Shown: positions 1 through 10,796, counted from the stretch's first letter. The stretch: DNA of 64,000 bases from Achatina immaculata (GCA_009760885.1 CM019701.1:34734697-34798696), one strand, 5' to 3'. Program-made: numbers and translations. The notes: a model not told the origin generated them from the sequence alone.

Positions 1-1195
1 TAGTACCTGTTAGCCTCTTTTGTATGTTATATAAAGTTTTGCTGTCTCCTGTTTTTGCTGCTTTTTCTGCCTCTTTCGCCATATTGTCTATGTGTTCTCT
101 TTTATCCCTTCTAGCTGAACTTTTTACTTTCTTGTCTATGTCTTTGTATTTTGCTTTTGACGAATCTCTTTCATGATCTGCTTTTGCATTCAACATGTTT
201 AATTTGGCTGCTCGTCTTTCATGTATATACTTCCATGTTTTATCTGATATCCATGCTTTTCTATTTGGTTTTTCCAATCCAGCGCTTACTTTTGCTGCTG
301 TGATTATGGCTGTGCTGTAAGAATTCCATAACTCATCTATACCTATCTCCTCAACTTCACTGGGTGTTTTGGAATGATTGGCAAGTTCCTGATTGAAATT
401 AATGTTAGTATTTTCTTCTTGTAGGCTGTGGATGTTTATCTTTCTGTGTACTGATTTCTTGTGTTGACTTTTCAATTTTAGTTTTATTTTCCCTATGCAC
501 AGGTTGTGATCACTGTTGACATCTGCACCCCTATAAGCCCTTACATCCATGAGAGATGTTCTGTATTGCTTTCTAATACAAAAATGGTCTATCTGGTTTC
601 TAGTTCTATCATCTGGAGATATCCATGTTGTTTTATGTATCTCTTTGTGTGGGAATATTGTGCCTCCAATGACCATGCCCTCTGTTAGACATATTTCAAT
701 TAATCTTTCTCCATTCTGATTAACCATGTCAATTCCTTCTTTCCCCATCACTTTTTCAACGTCGGTATTATCCTTCCCTACCTTAGCATTGAAGTCCCCC
801 ATAGCAATTAGGATGTCGTGTTTAGGGACTTTGTTGATGATTTGTTGTAGTTGGTGATAGAAGTCGTCTTTTACATCATCATCTGCATCATTCGTGGGTG
901 CATAACACTGTATTATTGTCATTCTTCCGTGTCGTAGGTTGTATCGTGCTCTTATTATACGACTGTTCACTGGTTCCCATTCTACAAGGCTCTTTGCAGC
1001 TACATTTGACATAATAATGCCCACTCCGTCTCGGAATTTATTGTCATTTCTGCCTGAATGTATAATTAACTTACCGTTTTCCGCCGATCTTTTACCTGCT
1101 TCTGGCCATCGCATTTCGCTGATGCCAAGTATGTCTAGATGGTATCTCTCCATTTCTTTGATGACCTGGTTAGTTTTTGTTGGTGCTGCCATCAT
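1..1195 (-). CDS. RTE-like non-LTR retrotransposon ORF, endonuclease part (partial at window edge)
   Basis: Reading the minus strand from ATG ATG at 1195, I find no stop codon to base 1, so about 398 codons are open and the ORF continues off the window. The N-terminal half is an APE-type endonuclease: DILGISEMRW near residues 21-30, a GVGI segment, QCYAPTN, MGDFNAKVG near residue 133, TTWISP, NQIDHF and NSDHNL near residue 230. These are the catalytic landmarks of LINE endonucleases (N, E, D, DFNA and SDH motifs), and all are intact. The remainder is the Lys-rich linker before the reverse transcriptase, which lies outside. An in-frame TAA lies six codons upstream of the first ATG, which supports the start. 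Such ORFs are often mislabelled as craniofacial development protein 2-like. This is the only LINE ORF in the window with no visible damage. Confidence 0.88.
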   Translation of the reverse strand, partial: MMAAPTKTNQVIKEMERYHLDILGISEMRWPEAGKRSAENGKLIIHSGRNDNKFRDGVGIIMSNVAAKSLVEWEPVNSRIIRARYNLRHGRMTIIQCYAPTNDADDDVKDDFYHQLQQIINKVPKHDILIAMGDFNAKVGKDNTDVEKVMGKEGIDMVNQNGERLIEICLTEGMVIGGTIFPHKEIHKTTWISPDDRTRNQIDHFCIRKQYRTSLMDVRAYRGADVNSDHNLCIGKIKLKLKSQHKKSVHRKINIHSLQEENTNINFNQELANHSKTPSEVEEIGIDELWNSYSTAIITAAKVSAGLEKPNRKAWISDKTWKYIHERRAAKLNMLNAKADHERDSSKAKYKDIDKKVKSSARRDKREHIDNMAKEAEKAAKTGDSKTLYNIQKRLTGT

Positions 1196-1223
1196 ATTAC
1201 TATTATTACATTATTATTACTGT

Positions 1224-1226
<3 letters not shown>

Positions 1227-1260
<34 letters not shown>

Positions 1261-1278
1261 GTGCGTGCGCGCGTGTGT
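1227..1278. repeat. (TA)n microsatellite followed by (GT/GC)n
   Basis: About 16 TA units (1227-1258) followed by an alternating purine-pyrimidine GTGCGTGCGCGC tract. It lies just upstream of the LINE ORF start and could be part of its 5' end or an independent microsatellite. Confidence 0.9.
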
Positions 1279-1860
1279 AAAAAAAAACAGTTTAAAATAT
1301 GTACAAAAAAACAGTTTAAAATATATACAAGAACAGTGTGAATAAAGAGGTGTGATTTAAACAAAGTCAATTTTCAAAAAATGTCACACAGCAAGACTTG
1401 ATAAGAGAAGTGATATTTACCGAAGTGAAGCAGCGCTTTCCAATCTTTCTCTTTAGCGTGGTCCTAAACCATCAAATGCACGTAAACGATGGCCCATTAA
1501 AGGGCTAAATAATACTGAAATTTAAAAATTTAACTATAATACTCCTTCTGTTCCTTTGAGATTTAAGAATGCTATCAGCTCACCATAGATGCACAGAAGA
1601 AATGTTAACTGTCAGCTGGGAAGTGAGGCTGAATTCATACATCTTTTTTTCATGAGTATATAGAACGCACAGTTCTAATCAGTTGTCGCACGCTATTCTG
1701 TTTTCAGAACATTTCGGTGGCTACTGAGTATGGTTGTTATTTTAATATTTAGGCTTGGAAATATAAAACGAGAGGATTTGCAACAAAAAAATTATTTTAA
1801 AAAAATTACTGTAAATTTCTTACACTTATTTTTTCTCAAACATCTTGTTACTGTCCTACC
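1279..1860. other. No gene seen
   Basis: AT-rich DNA. A short direct repeat (ACAGTTTAAAATAT followed by RTACA) occurs twice near 1289-1330. No splice-consistent coding sequence or recognisable element was found. Confidence 0.5.
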
Positions 1861-2113
1861 TTTCCTCCCTTCTCCTCTTCTTCTCTTCTCTTCTCTTTTC
1901 TTCTCTTTTCTTCTCTTTTTCTTCCCTTCTCTTTTCTTTTCTTTTCTTTCCTTTTCTTCTCTTCTCTTTTCTTCTCTTCTCTTTAGTTTTCTTCTCCTTT
2001 CTTCTCTTCTCTTTTCTTCTCTTCTCTTCTCTCTTTTCTTCTCTTCTCCTCTCGTCTCTTTTCTTCTCATCTCTTCTCTTCTCTTTTCTTCTCTTCTATT
2101 TCCTTCTCTTCTC
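1861..2113. repeat. TTCTC/TTTTC polypyrimidine tract
   Basis: About 250 bp that are almost purely pyrimidine on the plus strand, built of TTCTC and TTTTC units. The long Leu/Phe/Ser or Arg/Lys/Glu open frames here are consequences of the composition, not genes. Long mirror-symmetric polypyrimidine runs can adopt triplex (H-DNA) structure; that is general knowledge, not something the sequence proves. Confidence 0.92.
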
Positions 2114-2275
2114 GGGACCCTAATCTGAGTTGTGACTTGAGGCTAGGAATTACTAGTGTGAAGTGGGAAAATATGTGTTACAAAATCTCGTTAGGTAAAC
2201 AAATAAATTAATTATATGTAGAGGTAACAAAACAGCTGAGAAACACATAAATGCCTTTAAATGCTAGAGAAGAGT

Positions 2276-2602
2276 TCTTCAAATATCATGGGCACAAAAA
2301 AGAACAAATATATACATACTACAAGAACTTAATATTGAAGAAGGTTGGCTAGGAAAGAGGATTAAACAGAGAAAACTTAAATATTTTGGACACATTAAAC
2401 GTAATGAGAATTTAGAGAAGATCGCCTTGGAAGAGTACATAATGGGAAAAAGAAAGAGGATGACAAAAGTGAAGATGACTGCTAGACATTGTTGATAATC
2501 TACAAATGGATGCATCAGCAGCAGGGCGTCTTGCTTACAACCGAGAGCCCTACAGAAGAGCTGTTAAGGAGTCAAAGCTCCAAAAAGGACATGCAAATGA
2601 CT
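2276..2602 (+). mobile_element. LINE tail, family A, 5'-truncated
   Basis: Homologous to the 3' ends at 20183-20493, 53057-53774 (reverse) and 40224-41769 (reverse). Fragments of the shared peptide can be read: ILQELNIEEGWL, KYFGHIKR, then QMDASAAG and AYRRAV. It ends with GACTGACTGACTGA, matching the short tetranucleotide tails of this family. Several frameshifts and substitutions make it inactive. No clean TSD was found. Confidence 0.8.
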
Positions 2603-3575
2603 GACTGACTGAGAGGTCAAGTAATTAATTTCGAGATCTAGCTATTTTCAGTTCACTCCAGGACAGATATGAAAAAAATGCAAATTACAGGGGTTCGTTG
2701 CGGAGAAAGATCTAGAAATTGTTCGTTGTTTGTATTTATTTTTTTATCGGCCCTAGAACAGTTCAAAAAGAGAGCTAGCGATCCTGGACTAGTCATTGTA
2801 AAATTGGGATTTTGAAGAAAAAAAAGACAAACAAAAGCCATGTGGGAATTTTACACCACAGAGAAATATCCAACATTTCAATCTAGCCGACATTCCTATA
2901 AAATAAATCAGAACTAAAGAACTAGTCGATATATTTTAGTCTCAGTTCAATTCAGAATTTTAAAAAAGAGGGAAACATAAAATTGAAACATTCTGCAGAA
3001 TTCCCAAGTGCTATTTTTGCCCTTTTTATTGCACAAATAAATGTGTTGCGAGAAAGCATTCCACCATGATGGTGAGAGACTCAATACCCTGGGCAGATTT
3101 TGTGGTAGTGTTGTAGCCGGTGATTGCTGTGTGTAAGGAAACAGATTGCAGACCTCGAATTTAAGTTTTCGAGACATGCTTTTCTGAGTGACAGAGAATC
3201 AATGAACGGCTCTTTAACTAATGCAGTTGCGGTGTTCAAAGAGATTTACTTGCATTTTAAATAGTCATTTATGCCTCATCATCTTCTTTAAGGCCTCTCC
3301 AAATGCTGTTATCACGTGTATATTGTCATTTGTTGCCGCACAAAGGATAATTTATTTCTTTCTCCTTTCTTTGGTTCTCTCACACACACTTAATAACGGT
3401 TCCCACGGAAGTCCACAGTCTCTCCAGAACAAAGTGTGTATTGATGTCAGCTAAATATCCTGTCTCTTCCTCGGAGGCTCTGATCCACAAATTACTTCTA
3501 CTCACGCTGTTTGAAGCGCCTAAAAGGATATTATACCCAAGGGAGTCGACCCGACTTTAGAAAACAGATTAGTCA
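2603..3575. other. No gene seen
   Basis: Intergenic DNA. The short open frames (for example 2947-3177 minus) show no family motif and no neighbouring splice sites that would join them. Confidence 0.45.
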
Positions 3576-3807
3576 GACTACGCCAGTGTTTCTCAACCAA
3601 GGAGCACAGGATAACTGAAGTGGCCACATGTGAAAACGTGTAACGGGGGTGGAGAGGGGTCACGGAACATGTCGACGGAGCCATAGAAAATTAAAGTATA
3701 TTATAGTATAAATACAAATTTTACAAACAGGAAACAACGAAGCTTTTTCGTACAATAAAGTAACAGAACACAGTGTTGAATGATTAGACCTGGAGATTGT
3801 AAGTTTG

Positions 3808-3887
3808 TTAGTACGCTGTTCTCTCGTAGCTAGACGGCTGCTCGTGCTACCGGAGTCGGTGGTTCAAGTCCCAGGTAATTCTCTGTG
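3808..3887 (+). mobile_element. tRNA-derived SINE piece (S1 type)
   Basis: Shares the segment GTTAGTACGCTGTTCTCTCG and the following CTAGACGGCTGCTCG with the palindrome arms at 6417-6756, and carries a B-box-like GGTTCAAGTCC. It abuts the R2-like LINE fragment at 3888. It lacks a 3' body here. Confidence 0.65.
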
Positions 3888-4345
3888 AGAAGTACAATGA
3901 TCTGATCAAGCAACTGAGGCAGGGGGGCAGGAGTCGGGGCAAAAGAAATGGGGAAAAGAAGTATAAGTGGGAGCGAGAGGATTCATAGCAGCATCGTCAT
4001 ATGACTTATGTGTGCAACTGGACATAAAGGGACAAGCAAGAGCAAAGGCATTGAAAAGCCTTTCAGAAACAGCAGAAAAGGCCTCATGCTGGCTGTGGAG
4101 TATGTGAAGCAAGCATTGAGAACATAAATAATTTCTTTTGTCACAACCAACACCAGTCCTCCGTAGCTAAATCACTAAAGACGCACTTCAAAGTGCAGTG
4201 CCAACTGGAAGATCTCGGGTTCAATCCCGGGAAGAAAAAAAAAGAAGCAACAACTCACAAGACCTCTGGGAGTCATGACCTAGAGGGGCCCACCCCGTTA
4301 GAGTGTCAGGAGTTTAATAAGGGCCGAAACACTTATCTGAGTACT
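3888..4345 (+). mobile_element. R2-like LINE, 3' end only (second copy of the 60190-62390 element)
   Basis: Nearly collinear with 61960-62385. It carries the last part of the C-terminal domain (LGIKGQARA-like segment with GHKGTSKSKG frames, and AEKASCWLW near the end) and the same 3' untranslated region, including a tRNA-like GGGTTCAATCCC motif and GTGTCAGGAGTTTAATA. Frameshifts are evident relative to the longer copy. It is inserted inside the hAT element. Confidence 0.8.
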
Positions 4346-6231
4346 CGTGACTCTTGTTTTGTCACGTGCATTGTTTATTTTCGAGATCTAATCTGCGTTC
4401 TGTTACTTTACTATATTGTATATAGTCTTGCAGCCGCCACGTAATCGTTACCCTCCTGTGTTTGCATCAGAGACGGAGTCTAGCATCGTCGCCGGCCTGC
4501 TCCTTGACATCAAGTTTTCTACTGCTATGGTGTCTGTGGCCCTTTTATTCTGGATGGTATCTTTTTTTTTTCCTTTTCCTGCCTTTAGCAGTGTTCTGGC
4601 TTTTGTGGACATCATTTAAACTCCGCTTCCAGTGTCTGACTGCGAGTAACTTTAGCTGTTTAAGTTGGTCTATCATCTGCACTCAAAAGACTGATCTGTG
4701 AGGTCTCCCGAGAAGTTATTGATACTAAAACATTAGTAAGCTGAATCATGGTATATAGTTATTAAAATTAATATTGTTCAGAAAAACACAATGAATCATT
4801 GCCAAAAGCTAGTCACTATCGAATATAATCTTTTACTTTTGTGTTGCTACAGGTGTCCTTAATCTTCTACAGTTTCTTTTTTTTTTAATTCAGAATTTTT
4901 AAATGTATTTGTGTTATCCTAAACTTTATATTAAATGTTATTTGATAGTCTAGTGGCAAAAATATCAATATATAAAAATAGCATTTTTTGCTTTCTTTCT
5001 TATCAGATCAGTCATGGCTAGCTCGGCAAGAAAGGATGGTCGAAGTGCATAGTTTATTGTGCAAAGAGATTATTATAGCATTTCTTGAGAAACTGGAAAC
5101 GTATACAAACAATACTGAACGTCATGAATCTTCCGAGTTTCTTCTTTGGCAACAGTAAGTTATGAGATGATGCCGTGCTCTTGTATGTGGGCTATTTGAA
5201 GCAGCTAAATGATATGGAAATTCGTTTTCGTGATCCGCCGAATATAAATAGTCCACCGTGGATCCATCTGTAGTAAATGCTGCTGATGTTGACGTAACAT
5301 TACAAGAACCTTCATCGAACTACAAAGTGATATAGGAAGCCCAAAACAAGTTTTAAACGAGAAAAACATTTTTTGTAAACACTAGAGTTTTCAAAAAGTT
5401 TCCACAGATTTGGGAGAAGATAAAGTTATTTTTCATGACATTTCCCCCGTAGTAAAATACTCAAATAATAAATAGAAATGTATGGTATGTTTACAATGTG
5501 TTTACACGTGTGTTGTAAGAGACTACTTTTTTTAACCAGTAACAGAACCTGGTTATCGGGAGGAGGGGTGGGAGAAAGGGGAATCAATGTTTCCTCTAAA
5601 CTGCGCGGCAGCATGGCGGCGCACACAAGATCATGCCGTGCACAAAATTGTACATGCTGTGCAAAAAATAATAACATTGCTACTTTTATTTTTCAGCTTC
5701 ATTATGCTACTCTGTGCCGCGGTATGTCTGAAAACTAAAATATGATAGAGCTACATAAATTTGTTTCAGTAATTTCATTGGATTTTAGTATTTATTTTAT
5801 GAGAACTTTAAAATATGCTCTGTAATTTGACGTTATGATGTACATTGCACATGAAATTTTTATGAGAATATATCTGCACATGGGTTGAAAATTTTGCACA
5901 CGAACCACAAAACTCTAGAGGGCACACTAGTGGGCACAGAAGAAAAAGCAAGGTCGAAAGTAGGCGATGGGTTATAAAGGGCTGAGAATTACTGGACTAC
6001 ACAAACAGTATAAATGTCTTCAAGAAAGCCTCAGGGTCAAGCCTGTTTGTGGAGCTCAAGCTCAATGACAGTTCCACAAAAATTGCTAATAACTTGGACA
6101 CGAAATGTGAGAATGCTGTTTTTTTTTAGAAAGGAAAATGAAACAGGTATACATGGGCAGACTGAAAATGTGTATATAGACAGAAGTAACGTGATAGATA
6201 GCTTGGAAAATAGTTTTTTTAGAAAATAAAA

Positions 6232-6416
6232 TCGCCTGAGGGTATAGTAGTTGGTTTGCTCGTCTGCACATGAAGGTCAGGGGTTCAACTTTGGCCAAAG
6301 GTGCCCCAGTCACCCTTTCTGAAGCTGTAGATGAAAAGGTAACCAGGCGTGATGCTGCCCATATCTCAGGGAGTCCACGGAAAAATGTTTGAGGGTTCAG
6401 GACCAGCAAATGGACT
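6232..6416 (+). mobile_element. tRNA-derived SINE-like sequence (S3)
   Basis: A tRNA-like head (TAGTAGTTGGTTTGCTCGTC as A-box region, GGGGTTCAACTTTG as B-box region) is followed by AACCAGGCGTGATGCTGCC, a segment resembling the body of S2 SINEs (AGCCAGGCGTGATACTGACC at 58815 region). Boundaries are uncertain. Confidence 0.5.
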
Positions 6417-6756
6417 GTAAAGTATGAGAACAAAATTTTGTAGGATTAGACCTCGAAAAAATCGTAGACAAAGCACTTTAGTGAGACGTGAGATAAAGAA
6501 AAATAACAAGAGAATTACCTGGGATTCGAACACGGACTCCAGTAGGACGAGCAGCCGTCTAGCTACGAGGTGCTAGTTGGATAAGTCGTTAGTACGCTGT
6601 TCTCTCGTAGCTAGACGGCTGCTCGTCCTACTGGAGTCCGTGTTCGAATCCCAGGTAATTCTCTTGTAATTTGTCTTTATCTCACGTCTCACTAAAGTGC
6701 TTTGTCTACGATTTTTTCGAGGTCTAATCCTACAAAATTTTGTTCTCATACTTTAC
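6417..6756. repeat. Long inverted repeat made of two head-to-head S1 SINE copies
   Basis: Arms 6417-6569 and 6604-6756 are 153 nt each and reverse-complementary with about two mismatches, separated by a 34-nt spacer. Each arm contains an S1 tRNA-like head (CTAGACGGCTGCTCG, TGTTCGAATCCCAGG as B box) and a body ending AAAATTTTGTTCTCATAC. The spacer carries one copy of the 5' leader (GTTAGTACGCTGTTC). Such a structure would fold into a very stable hairpin as RNA. Confidence 0.93.
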
Positions 6757-7257
6757 CGTACCAAAGCCTCGTAGTTTCCGATTTATAAATAATTGTTCCA
6801 GCAAATGGATTGGGTGGATTTTTAAAAAAATCTTAGCGTCATCTAGGTTCTGTGTATAGCTTTCTTTTTAGAGAGGGGCTACAGCTGTTCTCAGCCGGGA
6901 AAGGGGGTCAACGAACAAAAAAGGTCAAGAACTATTGGTTTAGAGGAAAGAAATACTCTATCGCTCATATCAGCTTCAGGTCAACAGTATGTATTAAAGA
7001 TAGTAATGAATACCAAGGTGAAATAAACAAAAGAAGAGATGACAGCTTCATGGAGAAGTTAGATATGAGAATGTACGTGACAATAGCAAATAATTCACAG
7101 ACTTACTGAATAACTGCATTATTATACCCAGACATGCGGACTAATCATGTGATCACATTTCTTGTATCTGTACCGCTTCAGTTCTCTGACAAATATTCAG
7201 GATTCTTAGTCGCGATGTTATTGAACTCATCTAACAGTCAAATATCTTACATTTTAC
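6757..7257. other. No gene seen
   Basis: Moderately AT-rich. The 85-codon frame at 6852-7109 shows no motif I recognise. Confidence 0.4.
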
Positions 7258-7580
7258 ATCCTTCCCGTGCCGTTAGACGTCACATAGGGTCCTCAAGGTA
7301 GTTCGACAAGTTTTCCTGTTTTTGGCGAGCTTTTAAACCTAATCAAGGGATTTTATGCCTATTAATTTGGCCTCTCTTAACAGTGGCCTCTTTAGAGTTT
7401 CACGTGGTCGACCTCTTTTTCTTCAGCCTGTTGTGTTCCACTTGATAGCTTGTTTTGGGATTCTCTGACTGTTTATTCTCATCACGTGACCGACATATAT
7501 CCATCTCCTTTTTCTGATCACCCATGAGACGGGTTGTTGTTTGCTCATCTGCCTTATCTCTGCGTTGTTCTTGAAAACAA
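7258..7580 (-). mobile_element. LINE tail, family C
   Basis: On the minus strand it reads the family C C-terminal tail: a WLIRKRRWIYVGHVMR-like piece, RIPKQAIKWNTTG, KKRGRPRETLK, then a KTRKLVELP-like end and the shared 3' terminus GTCTAACGGCACGGGAAGGA. Compare 17778-18437, 28305-28860 and 44870-45215. Frameshifted and 5'-truncated. Confidence 0.82.
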
Positions 7581-8037
7581 TCAAATATAATGATTTTTAA
7601 ATGTCACACAGTTGGAATATTCTGTATTTAGCAACCACGATAATTTAGTTATTTTTCACTCTAATTTTGTACGTCCTGTGTCTAGTGTGCCGCGCTGAAT
7701 ATAGTTGACTCAAGTAGCATCATTAAGTTATTTTTACCCTCTGTTCTCTCTGAGATTTAGATACAAACTGTACATGAAATTTTGAATGAAACTACCTCTG
7801 TGTGAAAAAAGAGCATTGTTTGTTTATTTGTTGTTATTGTTGTCCAGGTAGCAGTGGACTTTTACAGGCGACCATGTGTGTATGTTTGTGTCTTAAAATG
7901 GGTATCTATGAGTGACTGATTTTAAGCGACAGAATTTCTGTGTCATTCTGTATCATGGTCTCGTTTTATTACCGAGTGGCAAGGTTTATTTCAGCCCTAT
8001 TTAAAGAGTCGGCTGTTTAAGCACTTTTTTGAAGGCT
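7581..8037. other. No gene seen
   Basis: No coding or repeat structure recognised, apart from a poly-T-rich TTGTTTGTTTATTTG segment near 7820. Confidence 0.4.
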
Positions 8038-8200
8038 TATGATGGCTCAGTGGACAGTGCGCTGTTTGTCGTGGCTGGGCGATTGTTCGCACTACAGGAG
8101 TGCGCGGTTCGAGTCCCAGGTAATTTTGTTGTTTTTTTTATCTTTCTGAAGTGTTTTGTCCACTACTACTTTTTCGAACGCTAACCATACAGCACGGAGA
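8038..8200 (+). mobile_element. tRNA-derived SINE (S1 type)
   Basis: GGCTCAGTGGACAGTGCGCTG (A-box region) and GCGGTTCGAGTCCCAGG (good B box), followed by a body with CTTTCTGAAGTGTTTTGTCC and TTTTTCGAACGCTAACCATAC. This aligns with the S1 arms at 6417-6756, where the same positions read ACTAAAGTGCTTTGTC and TTTTTTCGAGGTCTAATCC. Diverged copy. Confidence 0.7.
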
Positions 8201-8354
8201 TAAATCAGTTTGCTGTAATTCAATACATAGTACATTCCGTGAAGTGGTAGCTGGAGTAAATTTATTGACCTGCTGTTATATGCTTTCTGGTTCGATACCA
8301 AGCTTGTGACTCTGATAATATTTTAAAACGTCGATAAAATGTTATCATAAGCTG

Positions 8355-9636
8355 TTTATGGAAACTACTGGAACACTATGGTATCCCAGCCAAGATAACA
8401 AAGCTTATAAAGACCATATATGAAAGAACAACTTGCAGAATTGTGCATGGAGGAACTCTCACAGAAAGTTTTAAAGTGGAAACAGGCGTGCGGCAGGGAT
8501 GTTTGCTATCACCATTTCTATTTCTTCTAGCTATTGATTGGATCATGAAAATTACCATTATCATCATTCATTTGCATGTCCCTTACGGAACTTTGCCTCC
8601 CTAACAGCTTTCCTGTAGGGCTCTCTGGTGTAAGCAAGATGCCCTGCTGCTGATGCATCCATTTGCAGATCATCAACGAAGTCTTGCAGCCATCTTTGCC
8701 TTGGTCTTCCTCTCTGTCTTTTTTTCCCATTATGTACCCTTCCAAGACGGTCTTCTCTAGATTATCATGACGTTTAATGAAAACTACCACACAAAGAAAA
8801 CGAAATGAGATACAATGGGCATTGTGGAGCCAATTGGAAGATCTTGACTTTGCAGAGGATGTGGCACTTCTGGCACACAGCCACACACAAATGCAAGAGA
8901 AATTTCAGATCTTAAGCAAGAATTCGACTAAACTGGGAATATATATTAACAGACTAAAAACAAAGATAATGAAAAGTAATAGTGCAAACAATAGTCTCAT
9001 GGTAATTGAGGGAGTGCCAATTGAGGAAGTAGAGTATTTCACATATTTAGACAGGATAGTGGATAAATATAGGGGAAAGGAAAAGGATGTTAAAGCTAGA
9101 ATAACCAAGGCCAGGACAGCATTTATCCAACTTAACAAAATATGGTCATCTAAGAACATCAAAACAAGAACCAAACTCAGGCTTTTCAATACAAACGTAA
9201 AGACTGTCCTACTATATGGTTCAGAGACATGGGTTATGACTAAGATACAATAGAGGATACAAACATTCATGAACTACTGCTTAAGGAGGATTTTAAACAT
9301 TAAATGGCAGGACAAGATCAGGAACAACGAGGTCTGGGAAAGGGCAGGACAAGAACCTATGAATCTATAAATCATGTCTAGGAAGTGGAGGTGGATTGGC
9401 CACACTCTGAGGAAACCCGACACCAACATAGCAAGACAGGCACTGACATGGAATCCTCAAGGAAATAGAAAACGAGGAAGACCTAGACTTACTTGGAGAA
9501 GAGAAATTATGACAGTGCTCAGAGACAGGGGATATACATGGAAGGAAGCAGAGAATAATTCCAAGAACAGGGATGACTGGAGAACCTTTATCCGTGGCCT
9601 AAGTTCTCAAGGGAGTGATGATGATGATGATGTGAT
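8355..9636 (+). mobile_element. LINE family B-like copy, 5'-truncated in the RT, with nested insertion
   Basis: Reverse transcriptase pieces read GVRQGCLLSPFLFLLAIDW before 8545 and continue after a nested insertion as LEDLDFAEDVALLAHSHT, then LLYGSETWV, then the tail SRKWRWIGHTLRK, NPQGNRKRGRPRLTW and WRTFIRGLSSQG, closing in a (GAT)n run. A 20-nt TSD (TAAAATGTTATCATAAKCTG) flanks it at 8335-8354 and 9637-9656, with a further copy at 9659-9678. The RT box is FAED instead of FADD, and stops occur at about 9253 and 9369, so it is dead. Confidence 0.88.
8558..8776 (-). mobile_element. Family A LINE tail nested in the family B-like copy
   Basis: Antisense family A 3' end (CATTTGCATGTCCCTTACGG on plus, through GATTATCATGACGTTT). 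It is bounded by a 13-nt TSD with one mismatch: ATGAAAATTACCA (8545-8557) and ATGAAAACTACCA (8777-8789). Removing it restores the host frame (DWIMK then TTTQRKR), which proves the order of insertion. Confidence 0.88.
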
Positions 9637-9679
9637 TAAAATGTTATCATAATCTGGTTAAAATGTTATCATAAGCTGG

Positions 9680-10796
9680 TTACAGAGAATGAAACATTTA
9701 GAATAAGATAACACAGAGCTGATTATTCTCATATATTTTCCTCTCATAGTGATGTCTGCATATTTACATAAAATATTCGCTGATCACATTTATATCAGAA
9801 TGCTGTATTTATTTAGGTATTTTATCCTTCTAATAGTTTTACTTTTACAAATACCTGACCTGATCCTTCCATTGTCTCCATGTGGTTATCCTGTCACATT
9901 GTTATTTTATTTTTTTTCTATAGTTCAAATGATCCTTTTATTCAACGTGCTCTCTGTGTGCATATTCGGATTTAACAAATTAATATATACATTTTAAAGT
10001 TCGGTTTCTATACAATTTGTTCTGACCTGGCATTTGCGCTGACATATTTTTGTGTATTTATTCTTTGATAGTTACTCTGTTTTATGGAAATTTGAAGTGT
10101 GACATTTCTTGTAACCTGTGTAGGCTTTTATTAAATCAGTTTTATTTTTCTGTTAGTTTGTCATGTTTAACATTCTCAAAGTCCACTATCATTTCTCATA
10201 CGCTTATAACTATGTGGTTATTGTTTTCATTTATCTGTTCAATGAAAATCCCAAAGATTATTGTGAGTGTAATTATCTGGTTTTTACCGGTCGCCCTATA
10301 CGTTTTTTTAAACTTTAGCTTCTGTTCTGTGATTGGATCCTGAGTTCCACAGAGATTTAAAGACGGTATTATAACCGTTCAACTAATTTATTTCCCAATT
10401 TAAGTGTATTTTCATACAGAGACTTGTTTCTGTCTCATTGCTGCGTTTATCCATTATCTGTTCTGCTTCAGTATTTACCACTTTCCTTTATTACGTTGTT
10501 AGAGCATTTTCATCACTGAACATGTTACTCCTTTAGTCTGTCATCTGTAATCATACTCATTTTATTCTGTGTCGTCTTCATAACAAGTTTTGGCTGCCTG
10601 GATTTTGCCTTAGTAAGTTGTTTATGTAACATTTTCATTACTGTCCACCCATCCGTATCAATACTCTGAGGGATGAGAGAATACTCAGTGAGATAGAAAC
10701 AAATCTCTGTACTGAAACTACAGATAAATTGGGAAATAAACGAATTGAAAGTAAAACCAAGCTGTTTTAATAATACATAATAACCTGTTATCTCTC
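9680..10796. other. No gene seen
   Basis: AT-rich DNA with T-rich hydrophobic open frames (9749-9997, 10050-10343). No splice sites, signal or domain pattern makes them credible genes. Confidence 0.45.

Larger units (their letters stand above)
3584..5994 (+). mobile_element. hAT-type DNA transposon remnant with TIRs and 8-bp TSD
   Basis: The left end reads CAGTGTTTCTCAACCAAGG; the right end, reverse complemented, reads CAGTAATTCTCAGCCCTTT. These are imperfect terminal inverted repeats of the hAT type. The flanks GACTACGC (3576-3583) and GACTACAC (5995-6002) match at 7 of 8 positions, the TSD length typical of hAT. Inside, 5190-5460 translates to decayed pieces of the C-terminal hAT transposase region: LKQLNDMEIRFRD, PPWIHL, DVDVTLQE and FPQIWEKIKLFFMTFP, separated by stops. 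The dimerisation segment that normally follows is missing. The element holds an inserted SINE-like piece and a LINE piece (next entries). It cannot be autonomous. Confidence 0.78.

Noticed and set aside
1730..2128. Long open frames on both strands
   Set aside because: They follow from the TTCTC/TTTTC simple repeat; the Leu/Phe/Ser and Arg/Lys/Glu composition has no gene-like features.
5426..5738. GC-richer patch GCGCGGCAGCATGGCGGCGC as a CpG promoter
   Set aside because: It lies inside the hAT remnant, has no downstream exon, and no other promoter signal was seen.
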